From Pseudomonadota bacterium (lineage in GTDB: Bacteria; Pseudomonadota; Alphaproteobacteria; Rhizobiales; Rhizobiaceae), in assembly GCA_023399465.1 (NCBI GenBank), contig JAEWPB010000144.1, positions 1 through 64,000 of the forward strand: a DNA stretch of 64,000 nucleotides, written 5' to 3'. The translations under genes and the position numbers were made by a program. Under the pieces are notes generated by a model. That model made no database searches, was not told the origin of the DNA, and was given only the letters and a program-made list of their open reading frames with translations. Shown one piece after another: positions 1 to 8,176 of this stretch. Position 1 is the first letter of the stretch, and each line of letters opens with the position of its first letter.

Positions 1-586
1 GGATGGCCGCCGCCACCTCCTCGCCCGAGCCCTCGCCCTGCACCTTGACCGGCCAGACGACCACATGCACCGGAAAGCGATCGGAAATGCGGTGAAGGAT
101 ATCGCGAATGACCGCACCTGTTGGCGAGGTAACGACGCCGATGACCCGCGGCATGAAGGGCAGGAGCTGCTTGCGGGCGGGATCGAAAAGCCCCTCGCTT
201 CCGAGGCGGCGCTTGCGCTCCTCGATCAGCGCCATCAGTGCGCCGGCGCCGGCCGGCTCAAGGCTCTCGATGGTGATCTGGTACTTCGACGATCCGGGAA
301 AGGTCGTGACCTTGCCGGTTGCGATCACTTCCATCCCCTCTTCGGGGCGGAACTTCAGCCGCGAAAAGGTTCCTTTCCAGATCACCGCATCGATGCGGGC
401 CCTGTCGTCCTTCAGTGCGAAATAGGCATGCCCCGACGAATGCGGACCGCGATAGCCGGAGATCTCGCCACGCACGCGCACCTGATCGAAGGCATTCTCG
501 ATCGTCCGCTTGATCGAGCCCGAAAGTTCGGACACCGAGTACTCGGCAAGATTGGTGGGCGAATCATTGTCGAAAAAGCTGCTCAT
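1..586 (-). CDS. xseA: Exodeoxyribonuclease VII large subunit, N-terminal part (cut by window edge)
   Basis: XseA is the large catalytic subunit of exonuclease VII, which with XseB degrades single-stranded DNA in repair. The reverse strand from an ATG at 586 reads MSSFFDNDSPTNLAEYSVSE and continues open to the window edge. It shows the family's N-terminal OB-fold pattern: VRGEISGYRGPHSSGHAYF, then ALKDDRARIDAVIWKG and the FRPEEGMEV segment. This is followed by the start of the catalytic domain, LLPFMPRVIGVVTSPTGA. About 195 residues are visible; the full protein is usually 450-530. The gene diverges from the hydrolase gene at 807. The frame is clean and family identity is secure from these motifs. 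Confidence 0.93.
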   Translation of the reverse strand, partial: MSSFFDNDSPTNLAEYSVSELSGSIKRTIENAFDQVRVRGEISGYRGPHSSGHAYFALKDDRARIDAVIWKGTFSRLKFRPEEGMEVIATGKVTTFPGSSKYQITIESLEPAGAGALMALIEERKRRLGSEGLFDPARKQLLPFMPRVIGVVTSPTGAVIRDILHRISDRFPVHVVVWPVKVQGEGSGEEVAAAI

Positions 587-806
587 GGTCCCCTTTGTAG
601 CCGAAGCCGGCGGGAAGTTCAGCAGCAACCGGCAAGGTTCATGCCGATTTGCCCAGCGCTTTGCAGCGACAAATCCGTGGATGCCCGGGCATCCGCGCCG
701 ACTGCGGCCTTGCGGCAGTCGACCAGTTCGGCGGTTTTGTGTATCAGGGCCATTGACGATTAAGCCCGGACGAGGTTCCCCCCTGTTGTCTGCAACCGGA
801 GTGTCG

Positions 807-2018
807 ATGCCAACTGATCGCCGCATTTCCAAACGGCTAGTGCTCTACCTCAGCGGCTTCGACCCACGCGGACCGGCGCAATTCGCTCGCACGCTTGCGA
901 GACAATCAGCAAAATGGAGTGCACTTACTGATGTGGCTGTCGACCTCGGCCCCCGCCAGTCGCGGCTGCCGCTGGTGAAGTGCTGGAAGATGACGGCGCA
1001 GCATACCGGCAGTCGCGTGACCACCGATGTCGCCTTCCTCGAATGGGACGATCTCATCCGCGCCAACTGGGAGCGCAACACGCTGAAGGCCTACCTGCAC
1101 GGCATCATTGCCTTTGCGCAGATGGCAATGCGCGGCGTCGTTACCCGCGCTTACGCCAGGGATACCGGATTTGCCGTCACGCTCGCCTCGCCGTTCCTCG
1201 TCGCGGTCGCCTTCATGGCGGTCGCCGCTGCTATAGTCGTCAGTCTCCTTGCCCTGCTGGCCTGGCCGATCGGAATCAATCTCGTGGCCCTTCTGCCGCT
1301 AGCGCTTGCCTGTGTGGCCGGCTGGTGGCTGGCCGCCAACCTCTATCGCACCAATGCCGCCTGGATCGGTCGCATTACGCGCTTCACCATGCGCGATGCC
1401 GGACAGCAGGTTGCAGGACTTGGCGAGCGGCGCGAGCAACTGGCCAAGGCCGCCCTGGCGATGATCGACGGTGACGCCTATGACGAGGTCCTGCTGATCG
1501 GCTTCAGTCTCGGAACGCCGCTGGCCGCCAGTATCGCCGCACGCATGATCCGGCAGCGCCCTGCCCTTGCCGAACCAGGGTCGAGGTTCAGCATGGTTAC
1601 GCTCGGACAGACGATTCCGATGCTTTCGGATCTTCCCGAAGCGGGATGGTTCCGCGATGATCTCAGCGATCTTGGCGGGAACCCGGCGCTGAAATGGTTC
1701 GATATTTCTTCGAAGCCCGATGGCGCCTGCTATGCGACAACAAACCCCTTGTCATTCCTCAACGGAACGAAGAATATCGCCACGCCTCACCTGATCAGCG
1801 CGCAATTCCATAAATCCATTGCCGCAGACCGGATGAATGCAGCCCGGCGCGAGCGCATGTTGATGCACTTCTTTTATTTGGATAGTCCAGATTACCCCGA
1901 CGTCCACTCTGACAGTTACGATTTCTACTCAATACTGTTGGGCCCTATGGATATGACATCCCGATTCGCACGGCGCATGAAGATGCCGAAATGTAAAATG
2001 CCCGCAGGAGTTCAGTAA
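807..2018 (+). CDS. Membrane-anchored alpha/beta-hydrolase-like protein
   Basis: A 403-residue protein with a probable serine-hydrolase fold. An N-terminal strand motif LVLYLSGFDPRGP (about residues 11-23) precedes two hydrophobic segments (about 123-152 and 157-180). A nucleophile-elbow-like GFSLG follows at 232-236 with Ser234. The frame is open upstream to 510, but the ATG at 807 is preferred because upstream codons run antisense to the xseA start and look non-coding. The stop overlaps the start of the P450 gene (TAATG), implying translational coupling and perhaps joint action on a lipid-like substrate. Substrate, catalytic acid and histidine were not assigned. It could be a lipase/esterase or a degenerate relative; the function is inference. 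Confidence 0.75.
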   Translation: MPTDRRISKRLVLYLSGFDPRGPAQFARTLARQSAKWSALTDVAVDLGPRQSRLPLVKCWKMTAQHTGSRVTTDVAFLEWDDLIRANWERNTLKAYLHGIIAFAQMAMRGVVTRAYARDTGFAVTLASPFLVAVAFMAVAAAIVVSLLALLAWPIGINLVALLPLALACVAGWWLAANLYRTNAAWIGRITRFTMRDAGQQVAGLGERREQLAKAALAMIDGDAYDEVLLIGFSLGTPLAASIAARMIRQRPALAEPGSRFSMVTLGQTIPMLSDLPEAGWFRDDLSDLGGNPALKWFDISSKPDGACYATTNPLSFLNGTKNIATPHLISAQFHKSIAADRMNAARRERMLMHFFYLDSPDYPDVHSDSYDFYSILLGPMDMTSRFARRMKMPKCKMPAGVQ

Positions 2019-3397
2019 TGGCCGAAGTCGTTGGCCCGATGCCCAACATCCGGACTAAGAAGCTCAATCCGATTGCCCGGATCATGAAGGCGCGACATTG
2101 TTCGATCAACGTCCTCTATGAGCGTAGCTACATCATGAAGATGGGCGAGATCTGGACGCCCAGACGACGGATGTATTTCATCAATCAGCCGGATATCGTC
2201 AATCGGGTGCTGCACGCCGACCCCGATCTCTATCCGAAGAGCGATCTGATGGGGGCGACGCTGCACCAGATCCTCGGCAACGGCATTTTCGTCTCCAAGG
2301 GGCAGACCTGGAGGCGCCAGCGCAAGATGATGACGCCGGCCTTCGAACTTGCCCGCATCTCCGAGGTCTTCGACCTGATGATGGATGCCGCCCAGGCGAT
2401 GAAGGTGCGGCTCGACACCATGGCCGATGGCCAGGAAGTGCGGGTCGACTTCGAGATGACCCATGTGGCGGCCGACATCATCTTCCGCACGATCTTTTCC
2501 GAACCGCTGACCCGCGAAGACGCCGAAACCATCTTCAGCGCCTTCAACAGCTATCAGGAACTCGCCTACGAACATGGCGTGTGGAGCATGGCCGGATTGC
2601 CGCAGGCCTTTTCGCTCGCCCGCATGCGCGCCTACAAATACGCCCGCACCATTCGCGGTATGCTCGGGCGGATGGTGCGCCAGCGCTTCGATCTGCTGGC
2701 GACCAATCCGGAAAACCCGCCGCGCGACATCCTTGCCTCGCTGATCGAGGCGACCGACGAGAACGGCAACCGCTTCACCGAATCCGAACTGACGGACCAG
2801 ATCGCCGTGCTGTTCCTCGCCGGGCACGAGACCTCGGCCAGCACCATGGCCTGGGCGATCTACCTGCTGGGACAGGACCAGGGGGTCCAGCGCCGGATGC
2901 AGCAGGAAGTAGACACCGTCTTTGAGCAGGAGGGCGGGTTCGCGCCGCGCCACTTCAAGCTGATGAAGCTCACCCGCGACGTCTTCCGCGAGACCCTGCG
3001 GCTATATCCGCCGGTGCCTTTCGTGCCGCGCGACGTGACCCGCGACGAAGTGATCCGCGACAAGAAGGTCAAGCGCGGATCGACGATCTTCGTATCGCCG
3101 TGGCTCATGCACCGGCACCGCAACTATTGGAAGGCACCTGACACCTTCGACCCCGACCGCTTCTCCCGCGATGACGAGAAGGAAGCGATCCGTACCGCCT
3201 ACATGCCCTTCAGCGAAGGTCCGCGGGTTTGCCTCGGCGCTTCCTTCGCCATGCAGGAAGGCGCGATCATCCTGGCGATGCTGGCCCGCCATTTCGAGAT
3301 CACGCCCGTCGAGGGTCACGTGCCCAAGCCGATTGCGCGCCTGTCCCTGCGTTCGGAAAACGGCGTGTTCGTGCGCCTCGCCAAGCGCCAGGACTGA
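2018..3397 (+). CDS. Cytochrome P450
   Basis: A heme-thiolate monooxygenase of 459 residues. The I-helix oxygen-activation motif AGHETS is at 268-273 and the K-helix ExxR (ETLR) at 325-328. The heme-binding loop FSEGPRVCLG is at 398-407, with the proximal ligand Cys405. There is no membrane anchor and no fused reductase or ferredoxin domain, so it needs external redox partners; none is encoded nearby. The ATG overlaps the stop of the upstream hydrolase gene. Family assignment is firm; the substrate is unknown. The hydrophobic-substrate-like context (a membrane hydrolase) suggests fatty acid or lipid oxidation, which is only inference. Confidence 0.95.
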   Translation: MAEVVGPMPNIRTKKLNPIARIMKARHCSINVLYERSYIMKMGEIWTPRRRMYFINQPDIVNRVLHADPDLYPKSDLMGATLHQILGNGIFVSKGQTWRRQRKMMTPAFELARISEVFDLMMDAAQAMKVRLDTMADGQEVRVDFEMTHVAADIIFRTIFSEPLTREDAETIFSAFNSYQELAYEHGVWSMAGLPQAFSLARMRAYKYARTIRGMLGRMVRQRFDLLATNPENPPRDILASLIEATDENGNRFTESELTDQIAVLFLAGHETSASTMAWAIYLLGQDQGVQRRMQQEVDTVFEQEGGFAPRHFKLMKLTRDVFRETLRLYPPVPFVPRDVTRDEVIRDKKVKRGSTIFVSPWLMHRHRNYWKAPDTFDPDRFSRDDEKEAIRTAYMPFSEGPRVCLGASFAMQEGAIILAMLARHFEITPVEGHVPKPIARLSLRSENGVFVRLAKRQD

Positions 3398-3413
3398 GGC
3401 ACTCACCTGGCCG

Positions 3414-3437
3414 ATAGCCGGGCCAACGCCCGGCTAT
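3414..3437. terminator. Hairpin between convergent P450 and GT-C genes
   Basis: A perfect 10-bp inverted repeat (ATAGCCGGGC / GCCCGGCTAT) with a 4-nt CAAC loop fills the 41-bp gap between the two convergent stop codons. The U-tract is poor on both sides, so termination strength is uncertain. Confidence 0.55.
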
Positions 3438-3438
3438 G

Positions 3439-5289
3439 TTATTCCTGCACGCGGAGAACCTTGAAGATCTGCAGGCCGGATGCCGGCACCGGCAGCGCCT
3501 CCAGATAGGGCGGCACCGTTCCTTTCGCGAGGTTCGCATAAAGACCGTCAGGCTTGGTGTGGGCGACAACGCGCGTTTGCGTATCGCTCGCGCAGAAGGC
3601 GATATATCCGACATCGGCGCCGTAGAGGAAGGCGATCGCGTCCTCGGGCGTTGCCAGGCCGATGTGCAACTCGGTCAGCATGCCGCCCTCGTTGCGATGG
3701 TAGGGTGCGGAAAGCACGCGGTGGTGCGTAAACCGCAAAATATCGACGCCAAGCTCGGACGGCGCGGCAACGACCCCAGGCGGCAGACCAGCGAGCGGCT
3801 CCATCGCCTTTCTCGAGGTGCAATCGTTGCGCGCCGCAAGGTGGCTGTTCTTGGCCTGCTCGAAGAGCCCCTTGACGCCGTCGACCGCCAGGGCCCCGCC
3901 GACCGCCCAGACCGCCGGCACCGATATCACCGCCATGGTGAAATAGGCCAGCCCGGCGCCCAGGTCATCGGGATCGGCATGCGCCCGGCCCCGCAATTCG
4001 GCGATCAGGAAAGACAGCGGCAGAATTGCCAGCAGGTTGGAAAAGACCGCGCCGCGGACCTGGATCAATGCCACGAAGAAGCAGACGGCGAGCAGGAGGG
4101 CGAGAATGGAATGCAGTTCGACGTTGTCGCGCCGGACGATCCGCACGGCGCATACCGCCAGAGCCAGGGCACCGACGGCATAGTAGCCGCCGATCGCACT
4201 CGGCTCCGTCCTCAGCACCGCAAGGAAGGAGCGCGCCTCGGTGACCTGGTCGAGCCAGAGGCTAACCAGCAGCGGATCGAGATGGCCGAGCGGGCTGCCG
4301 AGGCATTGCGGCGCGAATACCAGAGCGGCGCCTGCAAGGACGACGGCATTGCCGCCGAGAACGGCAAATCGACCGGCGCGACCAAGCCGGTGTGCGGCAT
4401 GGGTGGAAACGAACAGCAAGGCGCCGCCGAGGGTCGCCAGGCCGTAAAATCCGATCGACAGGCTGTCGCAGGTCACCATCGCATAAAGACGCGGCGGCAC
4501 GGTCGCAACGAAGGCCGCGGTGATCGTCAGCGCCAGCGCCAGGCTGAAGGCGCGCGCGGCGGCCGCGAACGGCTCGCCATGCCAGGCCCACAGCACCGCG
4601 ACAATCAGCGCCACGACCGCAACCAGGGGGGTCGTCTCGGCGCCGATGGCGATGGCCAGCGCCATCATCACGCCGGCGGTCGCGTAGCTTGCCGCCCGAT
4701 AGCTGCGATCAACGAGCATCGCCGCCGTGATTGCCACCAGCACCAGCTGGACATTGTGATGGTCGATCGAACCGGGCAGGAAACGGTTGGTGGTCAATGC
4801 GAATATCGCAGTCATGCCGAGCGACAGGTGCATGACGGGCGCGCCGCCGATACGCTTTCCGGCAAGCCCCATTGCGTAGAACAACGGCACCAGCAGCGCC
4901 AGCGGCCAGACGGCCAGCGCCACGACTTCCGCCTGCGGCGCCGCGAGGAACAGGCCGAAAAACGACACCAGCGCGGCAATCGGCAGGTCGACGAGCCGCG
5001 ACCAGTGCATCAGCGTCCCGCCCTCGAGGCCAAGACGATACTGCATCGGATCGAACCATCCCTGGCCGTTCAGAAGGTCGCGCACCGTCACCAGCCGCAT
5101 GACGTCGTCATTGTCGATGCCGACATAGTCGGTCGCGCCCGGCACATTGATCGCCACGATCATGACAATCACCAGGACGGCATAGCCCAGCGCCATGAGG
5201 CCAAGCCGTGCCGTCAGCGGGCCCGTGTGTTCACCCTCGATCACGTGGGCCCCGGCGACCCTTTCTGCTAGTGGCATCGCATCCGTCAT
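3439..5289 (-). CDS. GT-C type membrane glycosyltransferase-like protein
   Basis: A 616-residue polytopic membrane protein with at least ten hydrophobic segments between about residues 28 and 440, then a soluble C-terminal domain of about 150 residues. The first periplasmic loop carries DNDDVMRL, an acidic pair typical of GT-C enzymes that use polyprenyl-phosphate-linked sugars. A later loop carries PGSIDHHNVQ, like the DHH region of oligosaccharyltransferase/STT3-like proteins. Its start lies about 125 bp from the divergent GT2 and GtrA genes, which supply the expected donor synthesis and flipping. It probably transfers a sugar to a periplasmic glycan or protein acceptor. Acceptor and sugar are unknown; superfamily placement is by motif, not by alignment. 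Confidence 0.75.
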   Translation of the reverse strand: MTDAMPLAERVAGAHVIEGEHTGPLTARLGLMALGYAVLVIVMIVAINVPGATDYVGIDNDDVMRLVTVRDLLNGQGWFDPMQYRLGLEGGTLMHWSRLVDLPIAALVSFFGLFLAAPQAEVVALAVWPLALLVPLFYAMGLAGKRIGGAPVMHLSLGMTAIFALTTNRFLPGSIDHHNVQLVLVAITAAMLVDRSYRAASYATAGVMMALAIAIGAETTPLVAVVALIVAVLWAWHGEPFAAAARAFSLALALTITAAFVATVPPRLYAMVTCDSLSIGFYGLATLGGALLFVSTHAAHRLGRAGRFAVLGGNAVVLAGAALVFAPQCLGSPLGHLDPLLVSLWLDQVTEARSFLAVLRTEPSAIGGYYAVGALALAVCAVRIVRRDNVELHSILALLLAVCFFVALIQVRGAVFSNLLAILPLSFLIAELRGRAHADPDDLGAGLAYFTMAVISVPAVWAVGGALAVDGVKGLFEQAKNSHLAARNDCTSRKAMEPLAGLPPGVVAAPSELGVDILRFTHHRVLSAPYHRNEGGMLTELHIGLATPEDAIAFLYGADVGYIAFCASDTQTRVVAHTKPDGLYANLAKGTVPPYLEALPVPASGLQIFKVLRVQE

Positions 5290-5414
5290 GCCTGCCGACC
5301 CTTTTGTTCGTCCATCGAAGAGGGAGGAAACCTAGCCTTAACCTTCTCAAGAAATAGTAAAACGACGCGGATTGACGACATTGCCGCGTGTTTTCCTTGT
5401 TGGCAGGTGGAACG

Positions 5415-6431
5415 ATGATGACAGGCGGGGTGGATCTCGACATAGCCGTGCTTTTGCCTTGCTACAACGAGGCGGGCACCATCGCGTCCGTGGTTCGCGG
5501 CTTCCGTCAGGCGCTGCCGACCGCCCGCATCTACGTCTACGACAACAATTCGACCGACGGGACGGCGCTGGCCGCGATGCTCGCCGGTGCCGAAGTCATG
5601 CGCGAGCGCCGCCAGGGCAAGGGCAATGTGGTGCGCCGCATGTTCTCCGACATCGACGCCGACATCTATGTGATGGCCGATGGCGACGGTACCTACGCAC
5701 CCGCCGATGCCGAGGAACTGATCCGCACGCTGCTGACCGAACGCGCCGACATGGTGGTCGGCACCCGCCGCGGCGTCACCGCGGATGCCGGCCGGCAGGG
5801 CCACGCCTTTGGCAACCGGATCTTCAACATCCTTTACCGCAGCCTTTTCGGCACTGATTTCACCGACATTTTTTCCGGCTACCGAGCCTTTTCGCGGCGC
5901 TTCGCCAAGAGCTTCCCCGCAGTCTCCGGCGGCTTCGAGATCGAGACGGAAATGTCGGTGCATGCCTCGCGCCTCAAGCTGCCGGTGTCGGAACTCGAAC
6001 TCGATTATGGCCGGCGACCCGAGGGTTCGCACTCGAAGCTTTCCACCTTTCGTGACGGCGGCAAGATCCTCTGGATGTTCGCCATGCTGATGAAGGAAAC
6101 GCGGCCCTTCACTTTCTTCGGCACGATCAGCGCCGGCTTCATGGCGGCAAGTCTCGTCTTCATGGTTCCGGTACTGCTTGCCTATTTTGCGACCGGGCTG
6201 GTCGATCGCCAGCCAACCTGGATCTTCGCCCTGGCACTGATGATGGTGTCGTTCATGCTGTTCACCGCCGGGCTCATCCTCGATTCCGTCGCCAGGGCGC
6301 GCGCCGAGCAATTGCGCATCCACTACATGAGCATCGATGCTCTTGCCGCGAAACGCCCGGGCAGGCGCCAGACGCCGCTCATCGACCGCGAAAACGCAGG
6401 CGACCTGGACGGCAGGGCCGACGCAGCATGA
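5415..6431 (+). CDS. Family 2 glycosyltransferase, polyprenyl-phosphate sugar synthase-like
   Basis: A GT2 (GT-A fold) enzyme of 338 residues. It begins VAVLLPCYNE-like (DIAVLLPCYNEAGT), has DNNSTDGT for nucleotide-sugar binding and ADGDGTY as the DXD-like metal site. Two C-terminal hydrophobic segments (roughly 235-265 and 270-295) resemble those of GtrB/DPM1-type synthases, which load a sugar on undecaprenyl phosphate at the inner membrane. The ATG at 5415 follows AGGTGG at 5405-5410; the frame stays open to 5388, and an adjacent ATG at 5418 is also possible. Its stop overlaps the GtrA start by ATGA. The sugar is not predictable. Confidence 0.88.
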   Translation: MMTGGVDLDIAVLLPCYNEAGTIASVVRGFRQALPTARIYVYDNNSTDGTALAAMLAGAEVMRERRQGKGNVVRRMFSDIDADIYVMADGDGTYAPADAEELIRTLLTERADMVVGTRRGVTADAGRQGHAFGNRIFNILYRSLFGTDFTDIFSGYRAFSRRFAKSFPAVSGGFEIETEMSVHASRLKLPVSELELDYGRRPEGSHSKLSTFRDGGKILWMFAMLMKETRPFTFFGTISAGFMAASLVFMVPVLLAYFATGLVDRQPTWIFALALMMVSFMLFTAGLILDSVARARAEQLRIHYMSIDALAAKRPGRRQTPLIDRENAGDLDGRADAA

Positions 6432-6805
6432 AGCGGCTCGCGTGGTTCGTGGCAGCGGGCGGCACCGGTTTTGCCGTCGATGCCGGCGTACTGGGCCTTC
6501 TGCTGGCATTTACCCCGATCGGCCCCTTCCTCGCCCGCGCAATCGCCATCGCGGTCGCGATGGCCGCCACCTGGGCGCTCAACCGTAGCTTCACCTTCGG
6601 CCGCTCCGACAGGCCAATCCTCGAGGAAGGCGTGCGGTACGGCTCGGTCGGCCTGCTTTCCGCCGTGATCAACTACGCGCTCTATTCCGCCCTGCTGATC
6701 TCGATCCCCGAGCTCCGGCCGCTGGCTGCGCTGCTGCTGGCGTCGCTCGCCGCCATGGGGTTTTCCTTCTTCGGTTACGCACGCTTCGTCTTCCGCCGAT
6801 CATAG
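6428..6805 (+). CDS. GtrA-family membrane protein (putative polyprenyl-linked sugar flippase)
   Basis: A 125-residue protein with four hydrophobic segments, matching the usual GtrA size and topology. Diagnostic features are the N-terminal FVAAGGTGFAVDAGVLGLL and the conserved WALNRSFTF after helix two. GtrA proteins are thought to flip the undecaprenyl-phosphate sugar made by GtrB to the periplasm. The start overlaps the GT2 stop (ATGA), so the two are co-translated, and the GT-C transferase is divergent next door. Family assignment is strong; the flippase role is from family knowledge. Confidence 0.9.
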   Translation: MKRLAWFVAAGGTGFAVDAGVLGLLLAFTPIGPFLARAIAIAVAMAATWALNRSFTFGRSDRPILEEGVRYGSVGLLSAVINYALYSALLISIPELRPLAALLLASLAAMGFSFFGYARFVFRRS

Positions 6806-6816
6806 ATAGCGCGGCA

Positions 6817-7587
6817 TCACGCGAAGTGGTTCCGGGTGGCATCGTCGGCCGGGAAAAAGGACTCGATCAGCACACCCTGCAACAGGGCATCCTGGGCCGA
6901 GCCGAAGGAGGTCAGCGTGGTGATCCAACGGTAGTCCCTACCGCCAACGCGCATCTCGATCGGCAGGACCGGCACGCGCTCCGTTTCCGGATTGGCCGCG
7001 ATTGCGCTCCTCACCGCCTCAAGGCCGGCCAGACGCTCGATGCGCCGGCCGAGCGGGCTGTTCGGTCCCTGCAGCCGGGCCTCGCCGCGGACCCGATGCA
7101 CGAGATCAGCCGCGGCATGCGCCCAGTTCAGGACAATCGATTGCAGTGGCGACGGCCCCAGAAACGCGTCGAGGAAGTTACCGCCGACGGCCAGCCTGAC
7201 GCCCGCCGTCTCGGCCAGATCGCCAAACGCCCTGTTGGCAAGCAGCACGTTGTATTCGTGATCGAAGACGATGCCGGGATAGGGATCGTGCCGGTCGAGG
7301 ATCAGCCGGATCGCCTGCGCCACGGAGGCTGGAAAATCGCCGAGTGTTGCGGCCGGGCTTGTGGCGAACCGCGGACGGTAGCCTGCGGCGGAAAACAGCG
7401 CGCCCTGGCCTTTCGCAGGAACGTCGAGCACCGAGGAGAGCCGCAGGATCATGCCTTCGGAAGGATTCGACCGCCCCGTCTCTAGAAACGAGAGATGGCG
7501 CGTCGAGATACCGGCCTCGGTGGCGAGCTCCAGCTGGCTCATCCGCCGGTGGCCCCGCCATTCCTTCAGTTGCGCGCCGAATGTCAT
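6817..7587 (-). CDS. XRE-family regulator with MmyB-like ligand-binding domain
   Basis: A 256-residue transcription factor. Residues 1-60 form a helix-turn-helix (LKEWRGHRRMSQLELATEAG, then ISTRHLSFLETGRSNPS). The remainder is an MmyB-type PAS-like domain (YNVLLANRAFGDLA, then NWAHAAADLVHRVRGEA) thought to bind a small hydrophobic ligand. It is divergent from the four-helix membrane protein at 7716, a common arrangement when the regulator controls the neighbour. The ligand is not known. Downstream it converges closely with the GtrA gene, with an 11-bp gap. Confidence 0.88.
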   Translation of the reverse strand: MTFGAQLKEWRGHRRMSQLELATEAGISTRHLSFLETGRSNPSEGMILRLSSVLDVPAKGQGALFSAAGYRPRFATSPAATLGDFPASVAQAIRLILDRHDPYPGIVFDHEYNVLLANRAFGDLAETAGVRLAVGGNFLDAFLGPSPLQSIVLNWAHAAADLVHRVRGEARLQGPNSPLGRRIERLAGLEAVRSAIAANPETERVPVLPIEMRVGGRDYRWITTLTSFGSAQDALLQGVLIESFFPADDATRNHFA

Positions 7588-7715
7588 CGTCCCCTCCGCT
7601 TCCTGACCCCGCCAGCATGAAATCGGAATGTCAGGAAATCCATTACCTCCAAGGTAATTGGTTTGCCTCCCTGCGCGACCGAAGATCCATCCGTCATCAA
7701 CGAATGGAGCCTCCC

Positions 7716-8126
7716 ATGACCGGCTTTCTCAATCGCATTCCCCTTTCCGTGACCTTCCTTGCGGACGGGGTCTTCTCGCTTCTCGCCGCCGCCGTCTGCA
7801 TCTTCTTCGCGGGGCCGCTCGCCACGCTCAGCGGCCCGGATGTCAGCCCCTCGATCTTCACCGCCGTCGGTATCGGGCTTTTCGGCTGGGGGCTCTTCCA
7901 CATCGCCGCCGGCCGCTCGAACGGTGGTCCCTCGGCACTTGCCGCACGCATCAGCATGACCGGCGACATGCTCTGGATTGCCGCCAGTGTCGCCATTCTC
8001 GTGCTCGCGGGAACCATGCTGACCGGCGCGGGCATCGCACTGGTGGTCATCGCCATGATCGCCGTTGCCGACATGCTGCTGCTAAAGGCCAAGGGCTTTG
8101 GCCGCCAGCATGCCCCAACCCCTTGA
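7716..8126 (+). CDS. Small four-helix integral membrane protein
   Basis: I do not recognise a named family with certainty. The protein is 136 residues with four hydrophobic segments spaced over residues 10-130 and a short basic, cytoplasmic-looking tail (KAKGFGRQH). The ATG at 7716 has GGAG at 7706-7709 as a ribosome site; an in-frame ATG lies at 7704. The gene diverges from an XRE/MmyB regulator and is likely its target. A hairpin terminator follows at once. No catalytic motif is visible. Confidence 0.7.
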   Translation: MTGFLNRIPLSVTFLADGVFSLLAAAVCIFFAGPLATLSGPDVSPSIFTAVGIGLFGWGLFHIAAGRSNGGPSALAARISMTGDMLWIAASVAILVLAGTMLTGAGIALVVIAMIAVADMLLLKAKGFGRQHAPTP

Positions 8127-8131
8127 GACCT

Positions 8132-8169
8132 CGCCTGGAGCCGTCGGCATCGGCGGCTCCAGGCGTTTT
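8132..8169 (+). terminator. Rho-independent terminator
   Basis: A perfect 12-bp stem (CGCCTGGAGCCG / CGGCTCCAGGCG) with a 10-nt loop is followed by TTTTCTT, five bases after the stop of the membrane protein gene. Confidence 0.85.
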
Positions 8170-8176
8170 CTTGGGC

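Noticed and set aside
3436..5271. 611-codon open frame antisense to the GT-C gene
   Set aside because: Its product is Arg/His/Gln-rich low-complexity sequence without domains. High GC makes antisense frames long; the minus-strand protein has clear membrane helices and motifs.
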